A DNA stretch of 64,000 nucleotides from Sipunculus nudus. Lineage: Eukaryota > Annelida > Sipuncula > Golfingiida > Sipunculidae. Shown here in pieces: positions 47,320 through 58,967 of this stretch. Within the stretch, counting starts at the first letter, position 1. The number at the start of each line of letters is the position of its first letter. The notes below the pieces were generated by a model. That model was given only the letters and a program-made list of their open reading frames with translations, searched no databases and had not been told where the DNA came from. The translations under genes and the position numbers were made by a program. The DNA lies in the NCBI GenBank assembly GCA_026874595.1, contig CM049308.1, positions 91,083,624 to 91,147,623 of the forward strand, in the 5' to 3' direction.

Positions 47320-49500
47320 AAATAGTGATATTAGCATATGCTGACCTTGCCCTCATTACCCCACCGGCATTCCCTGTAGGTGAAACTTCAGTGTGTTCGT
47401 CTATTTAAATTGAACTTCTTGTAATTTCTGTCCTGAATTAGAAAAGAAAGTAAAAAATTTAAATGTTTAACATAAATATTCTTTCTCTCGCAATTAATGC
47501 GCTCAATCCGTAACCTATTTTAGTCAAGGGTTGTAATAGCTATTTTGTATTACTATTAATATAACTAGGCTATTACAGATGAATAATAAAATACTATTTT
47601 TACTTTTAAAACGTGTAATTTTCTGTGTGAGCATACTGAAATACACTATGACAATAGCTATATAGGGTCTTTTTGTATCACAAATATTGTCGTGAGTAAA
47701 GTTTAATATTGTGTAGGGATGTTGTCTTTTCATATCCTGAAGTACATATGTACTCGTGCATGTATGAATGGTCAGATATGGAAGGCTTAAGAGGAGGGAT
47801 CTTTTTGATGGGTTGTTGGCATATACAAACCGGGCAAATGATTCAAACACATGCGTATATATATATGTATATAGTGTGTGAATATTCGTCTATAAAATTT
47901 GTGTGAGATAGTCGATAATGAAATCAAGATTCTACCTATAAACTTTTGATATTCTTGTAACATTTAAGATGACAGAAACAATTCACACAGCATAAATTAA
48001 AATGGAAAAAATGTTAAAAATGTAAAGCATTTTATTCATCCGCTGTTTCAGTTTGGGATGCATGTCCTGATCCTGACCTCCCATTGTATACGCAGTTTTC
48101 ATAATATGTCACTAAATACTTACCTGGGATGGATTTATATGTGTAAATCATTGCGTATTAAAGTGTTAAGTATTGAATCTTGACTGATATTTGAGAATTA
48201 TTTTCATACTATAATATTGGCAAGTTAAACCTCAATATTACGCTGCGGTTGGTTGGGATGCGGCACTGCGGGGGACGGGGCTGACGAAATATACAGTTTA
48301 TACTCTTTCATTCGCCCCTTGTTCATTCGCCAGCCTCGCCTATCGCCAACAAATGACAAAGTCCCGTTTTCCTTACTACTTATTTACCTCGTTCATTTGC
48401 CAGTCTCTACCATCCGTGTGCCACATTCCCTTGATCATACGCCAGCTTCCTCATTCTAGCTTAAGGCAAGTCGGAAATATTTCGACAAGCTGGGGTGTTA
48501 TCACTTGGGCTCAGCTGACTTGTCAGCGTCTGTGTTTACAACATGTCACGACTCACTGCTTATTGATCAAGTACCCGGTGCCACTGATTAATTAAAAGTG
48601 TCATTTAAATAGATCAGTAGTTTGGAGAAATTAACATAGGTACAAGGCCAAGTGGCATATACATATCGTGTACAGACAACAGCTAACCTAGGGGGATGTA
48701 GCGCTAGATGAAGCGTGCCTGGAATTCTGTCAGCAATTGTTGGAAACACACAGGATTTATATTCAGGGGTGACCAGCCAAAGGAAACAGATCGGCACGGC
48801 GGTCCAGAAGCAAACATTATCCCTCCTCTTCTACGAGTGACAAATAGCCTCGGGATTGACCACAGTGCACGTAATTCTCATCAGGAATGCGTCAATGTTG
48901 ATCAGAATAAATAAAGGAACAACACAACTATTGAGCGATCAAGATATCGTGGAAACAGTGTCAGACTACGATGATACAGCCCGTCCGACCTCTGAACCTG
49001 AGGCATAGTTCTGAACTTCCGCACAAAGTCCGTCAGGCCATGAAGACCGTCTTATGATATTTCGAGAGCTCCAACTACAGTGAACATTCCAATATTGACG
49101 CATTCTACAGAATGGGCCAAAGAATGCTTGATCGCTCAAGCTGGCAAGCAATGCTCCATTACGGAATTCTTTGGGGCATACTAGGATGAAAGTGAATCGG
49201 CACCAGGAGAATTTCATATTTTGACCGGATATATTATACATACATATCTTTGTAAATAAATCGTACACACTGTATTTTTTCTGTAATAATTTGTATTTTT
49301 TTCTTTCTGTGTGGATAAAGTTATATAAATGTATACAATATTGTTTTTTAATATGACTAGTTAAAGACGAGCCTAAGAAATGTATGGCCAGATTTAAGCT
49401 ACCATGCACATCTTGGACCCCTCGATCAACCGCCACCCTCGGTAACCGCCTAAAATCCCCCCGCCCCCGAGTCCCACGGCTGGCGAATGAAAGAGGCTAG
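47320..49500. other. No supported gene
   Basis: Several short frames on both strands, none with a domain. A pyrimidine-rich, GC-richer part lies at 48240-48560. The minus-strand frame at 48966-49436 is open but low in recognisable content. Confidence 0.4.
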
Positions 49501-49515
49501 ACTGTATTTGTTCAA

Positions 49516-49575
49516 TTATTATTATTTTTAATTTTATTATTATTATTATTATTATTATGATTATTATTATTAATG
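49516..49575. repeat. (ATT)n microsatellite
   Basis: ATT trinucleotide array with a few interruptions. Confidence 0.9.
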
Positions 49576-49579
49576 ATCA

Positions 49580-50050
49580 AATTGATCCCTTGCAATGTAA
49601 GCTTTCCTGATGCAATTTGTGATCGTAACAACTTTCTATTCGTGATTTGTGGGCTTACGACTGCAAAAATTCTCAGCGAATTTCGCACGTAAACGCGAGT
49701 AGTACCAGAGAATGGGAAGCCCATCCCAAGGTTAATTGATTAAAAAACTGCATTATCTTTGGAGAAATTCAGGCTCATGTTAGTTATACATCGATATATG
49801 TAATAAATATTACTTAGTTTCTTACTGTGAATATAGAAACATTCAAAAATACACCAATGACCATGGTTTACTGCATACATGATGAAAATGAACCATATAA
49901 CAGTATAATTCGCATATCACTTAAATGGGGGCCAATCACCTTATTGCGCAGGGGCGTAGCCTCCCGGAATATCACTTATTCTATTATAATGATTAATTTT
50001 GTTGTAACAGAAAAAAGCAGCCGCTAATTCAAACATAATATCGTTCGGTA
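49580..50050. other. No supported gene
   Basis: No domain-bearing frame or RNA signal seen. Confidence 0.4.
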
Positions 50051-50054
50051 ATCC

Positions 50055-50786
50055 TTTTTAGCCCTCAGCCCTTATGCTGATGGGCTATTGTCGTCACCCA
50101 AGCTGTCCGTCCGTCCGTCCGTCCGGCGTCCGTTAACTTTTACCTTGTGAGCGGGATATCTTGAAAAGGATTCACCGTCAGAATTTTATTTCCTTGGTAA
50201 AGATGTATATTGACAAAATCTCGGTCAAGTTGGAAGATGGATGACCTTGACCTATTTTTCTACGTTTTAGAGCTGATTATAGAAAAAAACTTTTAGAAGC
50301 TTATTTCTCAGGAACCATTGGGTGGATTTTCATAATACTTACTATGATCATAGGGACTGATGGTCTGTAACTGCTGCACAAGTTTGGGGGCGCCACCTGC
50401 AATTTCTTATTTTTAATGAATTTTTCTTCAATTTTTCAACTTTGGCTTTGTGAGCGGGATATCTCTAAAAGGATTCACAATAGGAATTTTATTTCTTTGG
50501 TGAAAAGGAATATCGACACAATCTCGGTCAAGTTCGAAGATGAGTGACTTGACCTACTTTTCAAGGTCACAGAGCTTATAATAGAATAAAACTTAGAAGC
50601 TTATTTTTCAGGAAGCAGTTGGTGGATTGTTATGAATCATGGTGCATACCTCTCCATTTAAATTTATAACTGAGACATGTACATCCATGTGAGAACAGAT
50701 ATTTATTACTTGTTACTGTTACCACCTCTAAACACTGTTCTTTTGGCTGAGGGCTTTTGTCAGCTTCTGCTGATATTCTAGTTTTT
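50055..50786 (+). mobile_element. Hairpin-ended tandem-repeat element, family C (HINE-like)
   Basis: The 5' hairpin pairs AGCCC and TCAGC (50060-50069) with GCTGA and GGGCT (50076-50086). A (GTCC)n stretch follows (50105-50124). The array holds about 1.6 units of about 304 bp (anchor GTGAGCGGGATATCT near 50147 and 50451). AGCCCTCAGCC (50060-50070) has its exact inverted partner GGCTGAGGGCT at 50745-50755. Then come a hairpin TCAGC/GCTGA (50760-50773) and the terminus TATTCTAGTTTTT. This is the shortest and cleanest example of the shared architecture. Confidence 0.7.
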
Positions 50787-50789
50787 CTC

Positions 50790-52740
50790 TGGTATTCGAC
50801 CAAACGCGCCAGGTTCACGAATATCCCGAACAATGTGTTAAGCTCCCGCAACTGGTTGAGGAAACGCAGTCTTTCAGCGGGGTCATCTGTAGGCCACTCG
50901 CACGCCTTTTTTCCTGTTATTATACTCCATGTAAGAAGCGAAAATGTGCCATCCGGCCCATTCTTACAGTTCGTAGCCTTCCAGAACGATGTATCCTTTC
51001 TTCCTGAGCCTTGACTCGTGGTTTGCACCATGATCCCGAAACCTCCCTCGTCTGGTTAGAGCCCACACTGGTTGAGGAGTTAGGCGCATGTCGCGCTCTA
51101 TGGAAGCCATGTGGTATATGTTCCTCATATCCCTCTTGAGTGTGACCCAAAGTAATAAATGGGAGACCAAGATCAAATATACCAGTATTCGATACAATCC
51201 TGTGATTATCATTGCAAGGTTAGGACACTACAATTAAGGCAAGTAAAACCCCCATGACATGGCCTGGAGGGTAATATTATCTCCATACGTCACTGACCGG
51301 GAGATGTTTAAGGTGTAGTTTTCTAAAAACAAAATGTTCGTTTTCACAGAAATTTAAGTAGAAACTTTTGAACATGTCTGATAGCAGACCGACGAAGCGT
51401 TCTCCTTTTCTTAATTGCCCAAAATACTGAGCTGGATGCAAAATATTTGCAATAGCTGTTATGCCTCTATATTATTTTTCTAACAAGATCCATCTTTCTC
51501 AGGAAACAAGTGGCGATGTGATTGGGTATTTCATCAGAATCTTCTCTACTGGTTCATATTCAGAACAGAATGCCTCAGTTCCTCTTTTCTTCTTCATTTT
51601 GTCACATCTATTTGAACATTCCGCAGCGCGTTTTCTTATTTCGTCAGAATATGGTACACCCTACCATGATACAAAGCAAAGGGTATAAGATAAACCAACA
51701 TCTCCTTTGGCTCTGTGTCTAAGCATATGGAATCTTCGGAAGGCACGTTACCAAACTAATAACCCAGGGATTTCTTAGGTAGCAGAACTTACGCTTTCTC
51801 TTGATACATACATTTTTCTTCCGATTTTGACTAGCGACTGTAGGTAATATGGACAACTATTTGGTAGACCTCCTTTGAACTTGGTGCCATAACCGAAATG
51901 AATGATTTTGGGATGTCCGTGTTAATATAATACATGTATACCTTCCAGTGCATTATGTTTTTAGGGGGCCTTGTTGTTTAGAGAGGAAGGTATATATTTA
52001 AACATTGTACATAACACTCATTATGTACTAGTATGTAGTAGCCTGACAAGATACTGATCTTTTCTCATGTGGACAGGGTCGATTTGAAGTCGTTCAAAGA
52101 CTTCTGATGTTTCTATCGATTTCATGGAAGTTTCTTAGTAAATTTTGCAAGGGAGTGCGCTTCATTTTATTCATATTATTATTCCGCTCACTGCTTGCAG
52201 GAATAATCCCTTTTAAGTTTGTAATACACGAACCTTTTGCCGGATTCAATATATCATTTTGCCTCTTTCAAAACTTTCCTTCCGAAAGTCTGACTCAATG
52301 ATGACATTTTTTCATGGTGGAACAGAACTTCTTTGTTTTCACCAACTTTTAATGTCATGTCTTTTTGAATAAGCCAAAAGTGTACCAGACCTTTTTCTGC
52401 TACTGTTCTTTTCTCAAAAGGCACTTGAAACTTTCCTTCCAGTAACCGAACGAATAGTTTATACCTACCATGGGAGAGAGTACGAAGTCCCTGTTTTCGT
52501 ACTCGTTTTTTCTTGTGTGAGGCCATCAGATCATGGCCAAAGTGCACAGGCCCTTCTCCCAAGAGGTCTTCTTACTGCTGTGAGTGGTACATCTTCAGGA
52601 AATTACGGATGAAGTGCTCGAGGTCATCTTCCGACTGTACTTTTGGTTGGAAGTCGGCGTCTGCAGGCGCGGGTGGTTCTCTTTGTACATCATTTTCATA
52701 ACCATCGTAATCATCGCTGAGATATACAGCATGTATGATA
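50790..52740 (-). pseudogene. Coding-like relic of unknown family
   Basis: Minus-strand segments with protein-like composition, in order: EPPAPADADFQPKVQSEDDL, EHFIRNFLKMYHSQQ, stop, EGPVHFGHDLMASHKKKRVR, KLFVRLLEGKFQVPFEKRTV, HFWLIQKDMTLKVGENKEVL (52690-52254); GVPYSDEIRKRAAECSNRCD and KKRGTEAFCSEYEPVEKILM (51665-51510); HMASIERDMRLTPQPVWALT, ESRLRKKGYIVLEGYEL (51130-50964); and, after a frameshift, GTFSLLTWSIITGKKACEWP, LRFLNQLRELNTLFGIFVNL (50960-50800). The last segment ends against the 3' end of the family C element. I cannot name the family. One stop and one frameshift argue for decay. Confidence 0.35.
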
Positions 52741-52744
52741 GATC

Positions 52745-54200
52745 CCAGGAAAAAAGAATATAAACCGTGGCTTTATGCGTTTATTATAAACTCAAAAGTT
52801 CAATATTGGGTTTTATACAAAGAGACAATGAAGTCAATATGTATACCTTAATGTCAGTAATAAAAACATATATCTAAACCTAAAAGAAGAGTTTATTCAT
52901 TGTTTGTAGATTTTTTTAAAAGCTTTTAAGAGCACTAAACACAACATTTCAAAACATTATCCCACTACTCCTCTTATTTTAATCACTTATTTTACATTGA
53001 GAATGTTAGTGATGTAAATATGTTCTTAAAATGTTTCAGCAGAGAGTCCATGACATAGGTGTGCAAGAATGTCATGAACAAATGGCCAACAGCAACAAAA
53101 TTCAAAGCTATATGCAATATTAATCCTTACTGAAAATAGAAAAGTATCTAACTTGTGAAGTTGTGTACCAAGTATGAGATATGGACAAAGTCTGTCAAGA
53201 CTGGGGTCTTCACAACATTATCTTGAGACTGAATTGGGCAGGAGACACAATATTTTAAGAACGAACCGGTTACGTACTTCCTGTTTCAACCGAGGGGTGA
53301 ATGTTATAGAGGATGCGATTTTATCATGGAATGTAATGTGTATGTGACATTAAGCAGAAAAAAAATTAATCAGCTGATGTCATGTAAAAATAGTTATACG
53401 ATAAATAATCTTGCTATGTATATATATCACTCCTTAATAAAAAGGGAGATGGATATTGATCAAAATGTGGGGTAGCAGCTGCACCAGTGTGGAAGATCTA
53501 TACATTTGGTTGAATTAATGTTTTATATTTATTTTTTATACTACAAATGTACTTTATATTGATGATAGTTATATTGTTTCAAAATTATAAATTTTTATTT
53601 TATGGTCAACATTTAAGATATGCAACGTGCATCAATGTACCAGTTTACACAACCACAGATCTGCAGCATTATTGTAAAATATAAGTGTTATGTTCTGCCT
53701 GCAGAGAGCAGCACAGTAATCAGGTTGTGGAGCATGTCTATGGCTTGGAAGAGTGCATATGCTCTACATTGGCTTTTGACGCGGAGCTATTCAGATAAAG
53801 ACATAACAGTGTACATATGTTATTTTTACAACCTTTAACATAACATGTTGTAATTTATTTTAACATGCATAATTCTTAGCATTAGTAATGTTTTAGTGTT
53901 TTTTATTATTTCTGCATTTGAATTACCTTGGATGAACACCACAGATTTGTGTATTATATTGCATTGGTTCTATGGGCCGGACGCCTTCATACCTGATTAA
54001 AGATATTCTTTCATTCATTTGGGGTTTTTAAAAAGATCAATGCAGTTTATGTGCAGAGTTTGAAAAAAAAACTCTCCTTAAGAGAATGAAAAGATAAAAA
54101 AAAGTATTAGTTAACATAACACTTGTGGTCCATGAGCCATGAAAGTTTTTTGTCCAACTGCTGAGTGCTAAAATCATTATCCTTTGATACGAGATCAGAT
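52745..54200. other. No supported gene
   Basis: AT-rich, short frames only. Confidence 0.4.
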
Positions 54201-54214
54201 GGGGAGATAGACTC

Positions 54215-55100
54215 ATAGATCTATGGACATGCACAATTTCAGGCCATTAAAGCAAATGCCTCCTGAGGAAAGGACATTAATTTATTCTACAAAAATGGGG
54301 AAGTAGGTCGCGCAACCCGCCTGTTTTACGAGAAAACTTTCAAAGATGGATGGACATGCTAGATTTCAGATCAATACCTTGAACCACCCCTGAGATGAGC
54401 ATTTTTTTTTACGCCACGCAAAAACGACTGCAGATGACGCCACCATTCTTGTTAACAAGATGGCGGTGTCAAGGATCTATGGACACGCACAATTTCAACC
54501 CAATGCATTGAAGAACCACTAAGAAGATAATATGGGAAATGCACAGATGGATGCTACGCAAAAATTATTGCAGGTGGCGCCGCCTGTCTTTGTTACGCAC
54601 AACTACATAGGTGAAGGAACAACTATGTCTGGTTTCGGAAAGATCGGTCCAAGGGTCTCAAAAGAGTTCCCCGGAAACGAACGAGGTGGCGGCGGTGGAA
54701 CCCGCGCAGAAACCTCTTAAAACCTTAAAAATGGACCTCTTTAGACGTCAAGTATGAAGATTCTAGGTCCAGCGGTTACGATTTGTGGCCTGTTAACACA
54801 TTTGAAGGTCTCAAAAATAGAGAAAAAAATGCATTAGGCATGCAAAGAATCATGGCAATCTATGCATTAGTTATTCACATAGTAGAGTTTTGTATCATAT
54901 TTTTAATTATTCTGTGGGAGCCCCATAGCTCAAAGGATATGGGTAACTAATTGTAGATTTCCAAGAAGATTTTCCATGGACCTCCCTGGATGTTAAGTTA
55001 GAAGATTCTAGGTCCAGTGGTTACGATTTGTGCCCTGTAAACGGACGACGGACAAAGAGTGATCGCTATAGCTCAAGTTGACTTTCAGTCAGCTTAGCTT
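54215..55100 (-). mobile_element. Reversed, degenerate copy of family A element
   Basis: The 5' hairpin lies at 55099-55070 in reverse (AGCTAAGCTGACTGAAAGTC start), followed by GTCCGTCGTCCG (55053-55040) and family A units with the anchor CACAAATCGTAAC or close variants near 55030 and 54790. Beyond 54600 the units change to about 120-140 bp ones sharing GAT.TATGGACA.GC and GCAGGTGGCGCC (near 54215, 54338, 54475). No 3' inverted repeat or terminal hairpin was found, so the far end is uncertain. Confidence 0.6.
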
Positions 55101-55104
55101 ATGA

Positions 55105-56165
55105 ATATGAGCATCAGTCAAAACATAAAAGAAGATGATGAAGAGAAGCCCAGGAAGATGAGTTTGATGTGTGCTGTGTTTTATCTGCAAAAGGATCTTC
55201 CCAGAGGAGAGATATCTTCATTTTACTGCAAGCGTAAAGTCAAATTCACAAATTTACAGTTAATGACATGGGTGAACCGTGGGGGGTTATTGCATGCATG
55301 AAGGTATTGACGGGGCCCGAATGAACTAGCCTCGTGCGTGTACAATTTCATCAAAAGCATGTAGATAACTTATTAAAATCTCACATATTCATCTTAAACT
55401 GCAGCGTTCAACAACCATGATAAGGTCTTTGCCATGGTGTACTTGTATGCAGTAAACACCTTCCAAACTTGGACACCATAATAAACAAGTACTTGGAACC
55501 TTAACGTAAAAAATGGAGGAGATTCTATGCATTTCTGGGCTGAGAAGGGCCTTTCCATTTACACTACAAAACAATTCTACAGGATAGCAAGAATGGCTTA
55601 AAAAAATAATAATAATACATACGATACGAAAGAGATGACAACAGGCGACTTCTTTCATTTCAAAGGGAAGGCCAGTGCTATGCTTGGTTTTTGGTCAACA
55701 ATGTAGACGAGGGGTCTGTATCATAGAAAGAAATCAGGAAACAGACCTTCATGACCCTGTTCATACTACTCTCGCAGACAAGCCCAGGCCAATCTGTGCT
55801 TTTACACATGCTACTGGCTTTTGTTTTTATTTATTCAAGTAAATATGATTTTATTTGAAAGGGGGTACTTTTTAAGTGAGGTAAAAATTAGGGGGGGGGG
55901 GGGTAAAAAAGTGGGAGGGAGCCAGCTCTGTGTGTGGGGAAGGGGCCTTGTTGAGCCAGGTGTGTAGTATTGGTGATAATAGGGGTGTCCGTGATAAAAA
56001 TTCTTTTAATTTTTAAAAGGTTTTGGGAAAAAAAACTATTTTAACATATTCTGTATATTTCATCATGACATAAAAGTCAAGTTTGTTCGGAAGTTTCTGT
56101 TTTACTTACTGTCTGTTGTAATATTTCTCCCGAGTTGTAAAGAAAATGTTGCCTTTCCCAAAATT
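55105..56165. other. No supported gene
   Basis: The frame at 55101-55301 (plus) has a charged, protein-like start but no domain. A G run lies at 55892-55903. Confidence 0.35.
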
Positions 56166-56171
56166 CAATCA

Positions 56172-56273
56172 CAGGTTAGAGGGACGTATTTCTAAACCCT
56201 ATATATTATCATATTAGGTGCACATGTTGGGTGTACTCGAAAAGTTTTTTTCTATCGAGTGTTTGGCATCATG
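56172..56273 (+). repeat. Dispersed repeat, copy 2
   Basis: Diverged copy of 18111-18212 with the same block order. Confidence 0.7.
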
Positions 56274-56779
56274 TTATACATCAAACTCAAGACCAACACC
56301 TGAAATTTTATTTTATTCCAGAAAAGCAGGGGGTTTAGTATGTCGTTTTTCCGCTATAGACCAGCTTCTGAAGTTTACAATAGTGTCCACAGATGTCGCC
56401 ACCTGCCGAGCCATGCCCACACCACCAGCACTGACACATTCAATCTCCTCAAACAGCACAAGAAATTATGACTACCTCTGAGAGAAAAAAAAATTATTAA
56501 AAGTCTCCTGTCTCCCCCATCCTGAACCATTATATTTCCCTCATACACTTAATGCCTAACAATTCTGCTCTACAGTATTTAATGCCTGTTCACTCTTGAC
56601 CCCACAAAACGGGCCGACCTCGACCGGACCCGGAAATAGGTCCTTCTAACCTGAATTCATGCAAAGTCGCCGTGCAGCCATATGAAGTGGGTGTCGTATG
56701 TTGTATGACGTCCGTGTTAAAATTGGTCAAGGATGTCTAAGTCTTTTTCTACACTCTTCGTGCGACAATTGTATTACGT

Positions 56780-58055
56780 CCCTAAGATGGTAGATAGGAT
56801 AATGGTCCTTGGGCATACCCATTGCGGTTCGCTGGAATGGGCCAACAATGGTAGAATATTCTAGAACTAACATTATCACCAGACACAAGTGACCAAGATA
56901 TGGCGGCATAAACAACACAACATCTCATCTTGCAGAAGGCAGCACAAACAATACAGCCAGCACACTGCTCTCGCCACATTAGTATTACACCTTTCACATA
57001 TGGCAGCAAAAGATCAAAAGCAGCAGAGCTCTATCCTCATCATCATAACACCAGTAACATAGAGGTGACAGGACAGGAAAAGATGAGCACAGAGATCTGG
57101 CTTCATTATCAGTTTCACAGTAGCCTAGAGGTGGCAGTACAAGCAACGCAACAAGCACAGAGCAACAGCTCCATTGCCATTGCACCAGTAAAGGAAATAA
57201 AAGAAAAGCTATGTATACACAAATTTGCCGTTAGTTTATTAATATATTCCAAATAATATGCCGTTCAGTGAACCCCAAAATCAAGAATATAATATATTAA
57301 CATTTTTTTAGAGAAAATATTTATTTAAAAATAACATTTTATATCACACAAATTATACTTAATGCCATAGTTGGACAAACTTTATAGAGAAGTTGTCTGC
57401 AGGTTGAGATGTTGCGCTGGTTGTGTGAAGCTCATATTGTGCTTTCCTTGTGAATAGTCTGATGCAGAGGGGAGGGGAGGGGGTTGTTATGCTGTGCAGC
57501 CATCTCTACGTCACTGGAATAATGATAATAGAACTAGAGTCCTGTGCTGGTTGTGCTGGGGGACGGCATGATCAGAAGCGGGTCCAGGGGGGGGGGGTCC
57601 AGGGGGTCCGGACCCCCCCCCCCCCTTTTTCATCAGAAACAACGTTTTTTTAAGGGCTTCAGACAAAATTTTGCCGCCTGGACCCCCCCTTTTTCAGACC
57701 TGAGGACCTCTTTTTTTAGGGTTTTCATTAGTCCTCCTGGGTTGGAACCCCCCCCCCCCCCCTTTTCCTAAATCCTGGATCCGCCCCTGATGATGGACAT
57801 ATTGTGGTAGCTGTATTCCTTCTGCAGCCATCCCTAGGTCACTTGTGTAATAATAATGCATTACTGTGTAGGATGCGTTGTTGTCCTCATCAGGGGAATA
57901 GTCCGATAGCGGGGAGGTTGTGCTCGTTATGTTATTGCCTGCCATCCTTAGGTCACATTTGCAGAAATAATGGAGCTAGAGTCCTGTGGATATTATTGTG
58001 TTGCTTGTGCTGCCATATCTAAGTCACTTATGATTTATGCTGATACACATGTCAA
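56780..58055. repeat. Short-unit repeat field with inverted halves
   Basis: A unit containing TGC(A/T)GCCAT(C/A)(T/C)CTA(G/C)GTCAC, then AATAATG.TA..ACTAGAGTCCTG and GTTGTGCT, occurs forward near 57497, 57824, 57938 and 58008. Reverse-complement versions occur near 56885-56965 (GTGACCAAGATATGGCGGCA) and 57040-57170. The two orientations face each other across a unit-free gap (57220-57400). A MITE interrupts the forward half. Confidence 0.6.
57573..57789 (-). mobile_element. Short TIR element (MITE), copy 2
   Basis: One end is CAGAAGCGGGTCCAGG (57573-57588). The other, read in reverse, is CAGGGGCGGATCCAGG (57789-57774); 13 of 16 positions match. Inside are GTCC/GGAC-rich blocks with several C and G runs. 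A 5-bp direct repeat ATGAT flanks it (57568-57572 and 57790-57794). It carries the same two end types as 43465-43617, in the opposite orientation. Confidence 0.7.
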
Positions 58056-58059
58056 CAAA

Positions 58060-58965
58060 CGCTAGTGCTTGTACTAAAGAATGATGCCTCTGATGCCTGT
58101 GCAATTAGGAGAGAGAGCTAAGTGAATCACTGTTTTGCTGTGATGCCTGTGTAAGTACAGATGTTGTCTATTAGTCTGTCGGAATTATCACAGGGTCTCA
58201 TATATATATATTTTTTTTATTTATCAGTTCGATCTGGAAGAGTTCCGTCGTTATTAATCGCTCTACCAGGCCAATATGAGCTCTTGATCATGGGAACAGG
58301 GTATAAGACATATTTAAAATCTCACTTTTTTTGCTGCTGGATTGATAAAAAGGCTATTTAAAATTAAATCCCTAAATCTTACCTGGCATATCGTTAAATA
58401 CATAAGAATATTTTTTCTGCAGGATATCCGTCACTAGATTTTGTACTGACAGCGATAAAATGTGAAACTTATGATTAGCAAAAAATAAATAAACGTTTTG
58501 TATCTTGGAAAAAAATCTCTGATTTGTAACTTGAATATATTTTAGTTTAATGCGGCAATCTGGTCGCAGGCAAGTAACTAAAAAAATACAAAGGTAACAT
58601 GCTTTCTCTAGGTGCTTAACCATCACCAAATGATGAACAGGCATAATATCCTGGCGAAGAAAAGACAAAATGTAAAAACCTGGTGTGCTTAAGAGACGGG
58701 GTATACATGATACTCCTGATAATTAAAAAAAACTCCTTTTCAAATTTTATAAACGTCGACCAAAATCAGGCATTTTACACACACACGCACAATAACATAT
58801 AAAGCTCTCTATATTTATATTAATACATTTACATATTGATACATAGAGATAAATTAATAATAACTAATATATAAAACTATGGAGATTATATTGCGTATAA
58901 TATATAACTACAGAGCAGATTACTCCATATTTCTTAAAAGTATACATATATGTAGATGTATGTGT
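58060..58965. other. No supported gene
   Basis: AT-rich, with a short TA/T simple repeat near 58200-58220. Confidence 0.4.
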
Positions 58966-58967
58966 AT

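Noticed and set aside
48966-49436. 156-codon minus-strand frame
   Set aside because: Much of it is AT-rich low-information sequence and no domain is visible; the length alone is not enough.
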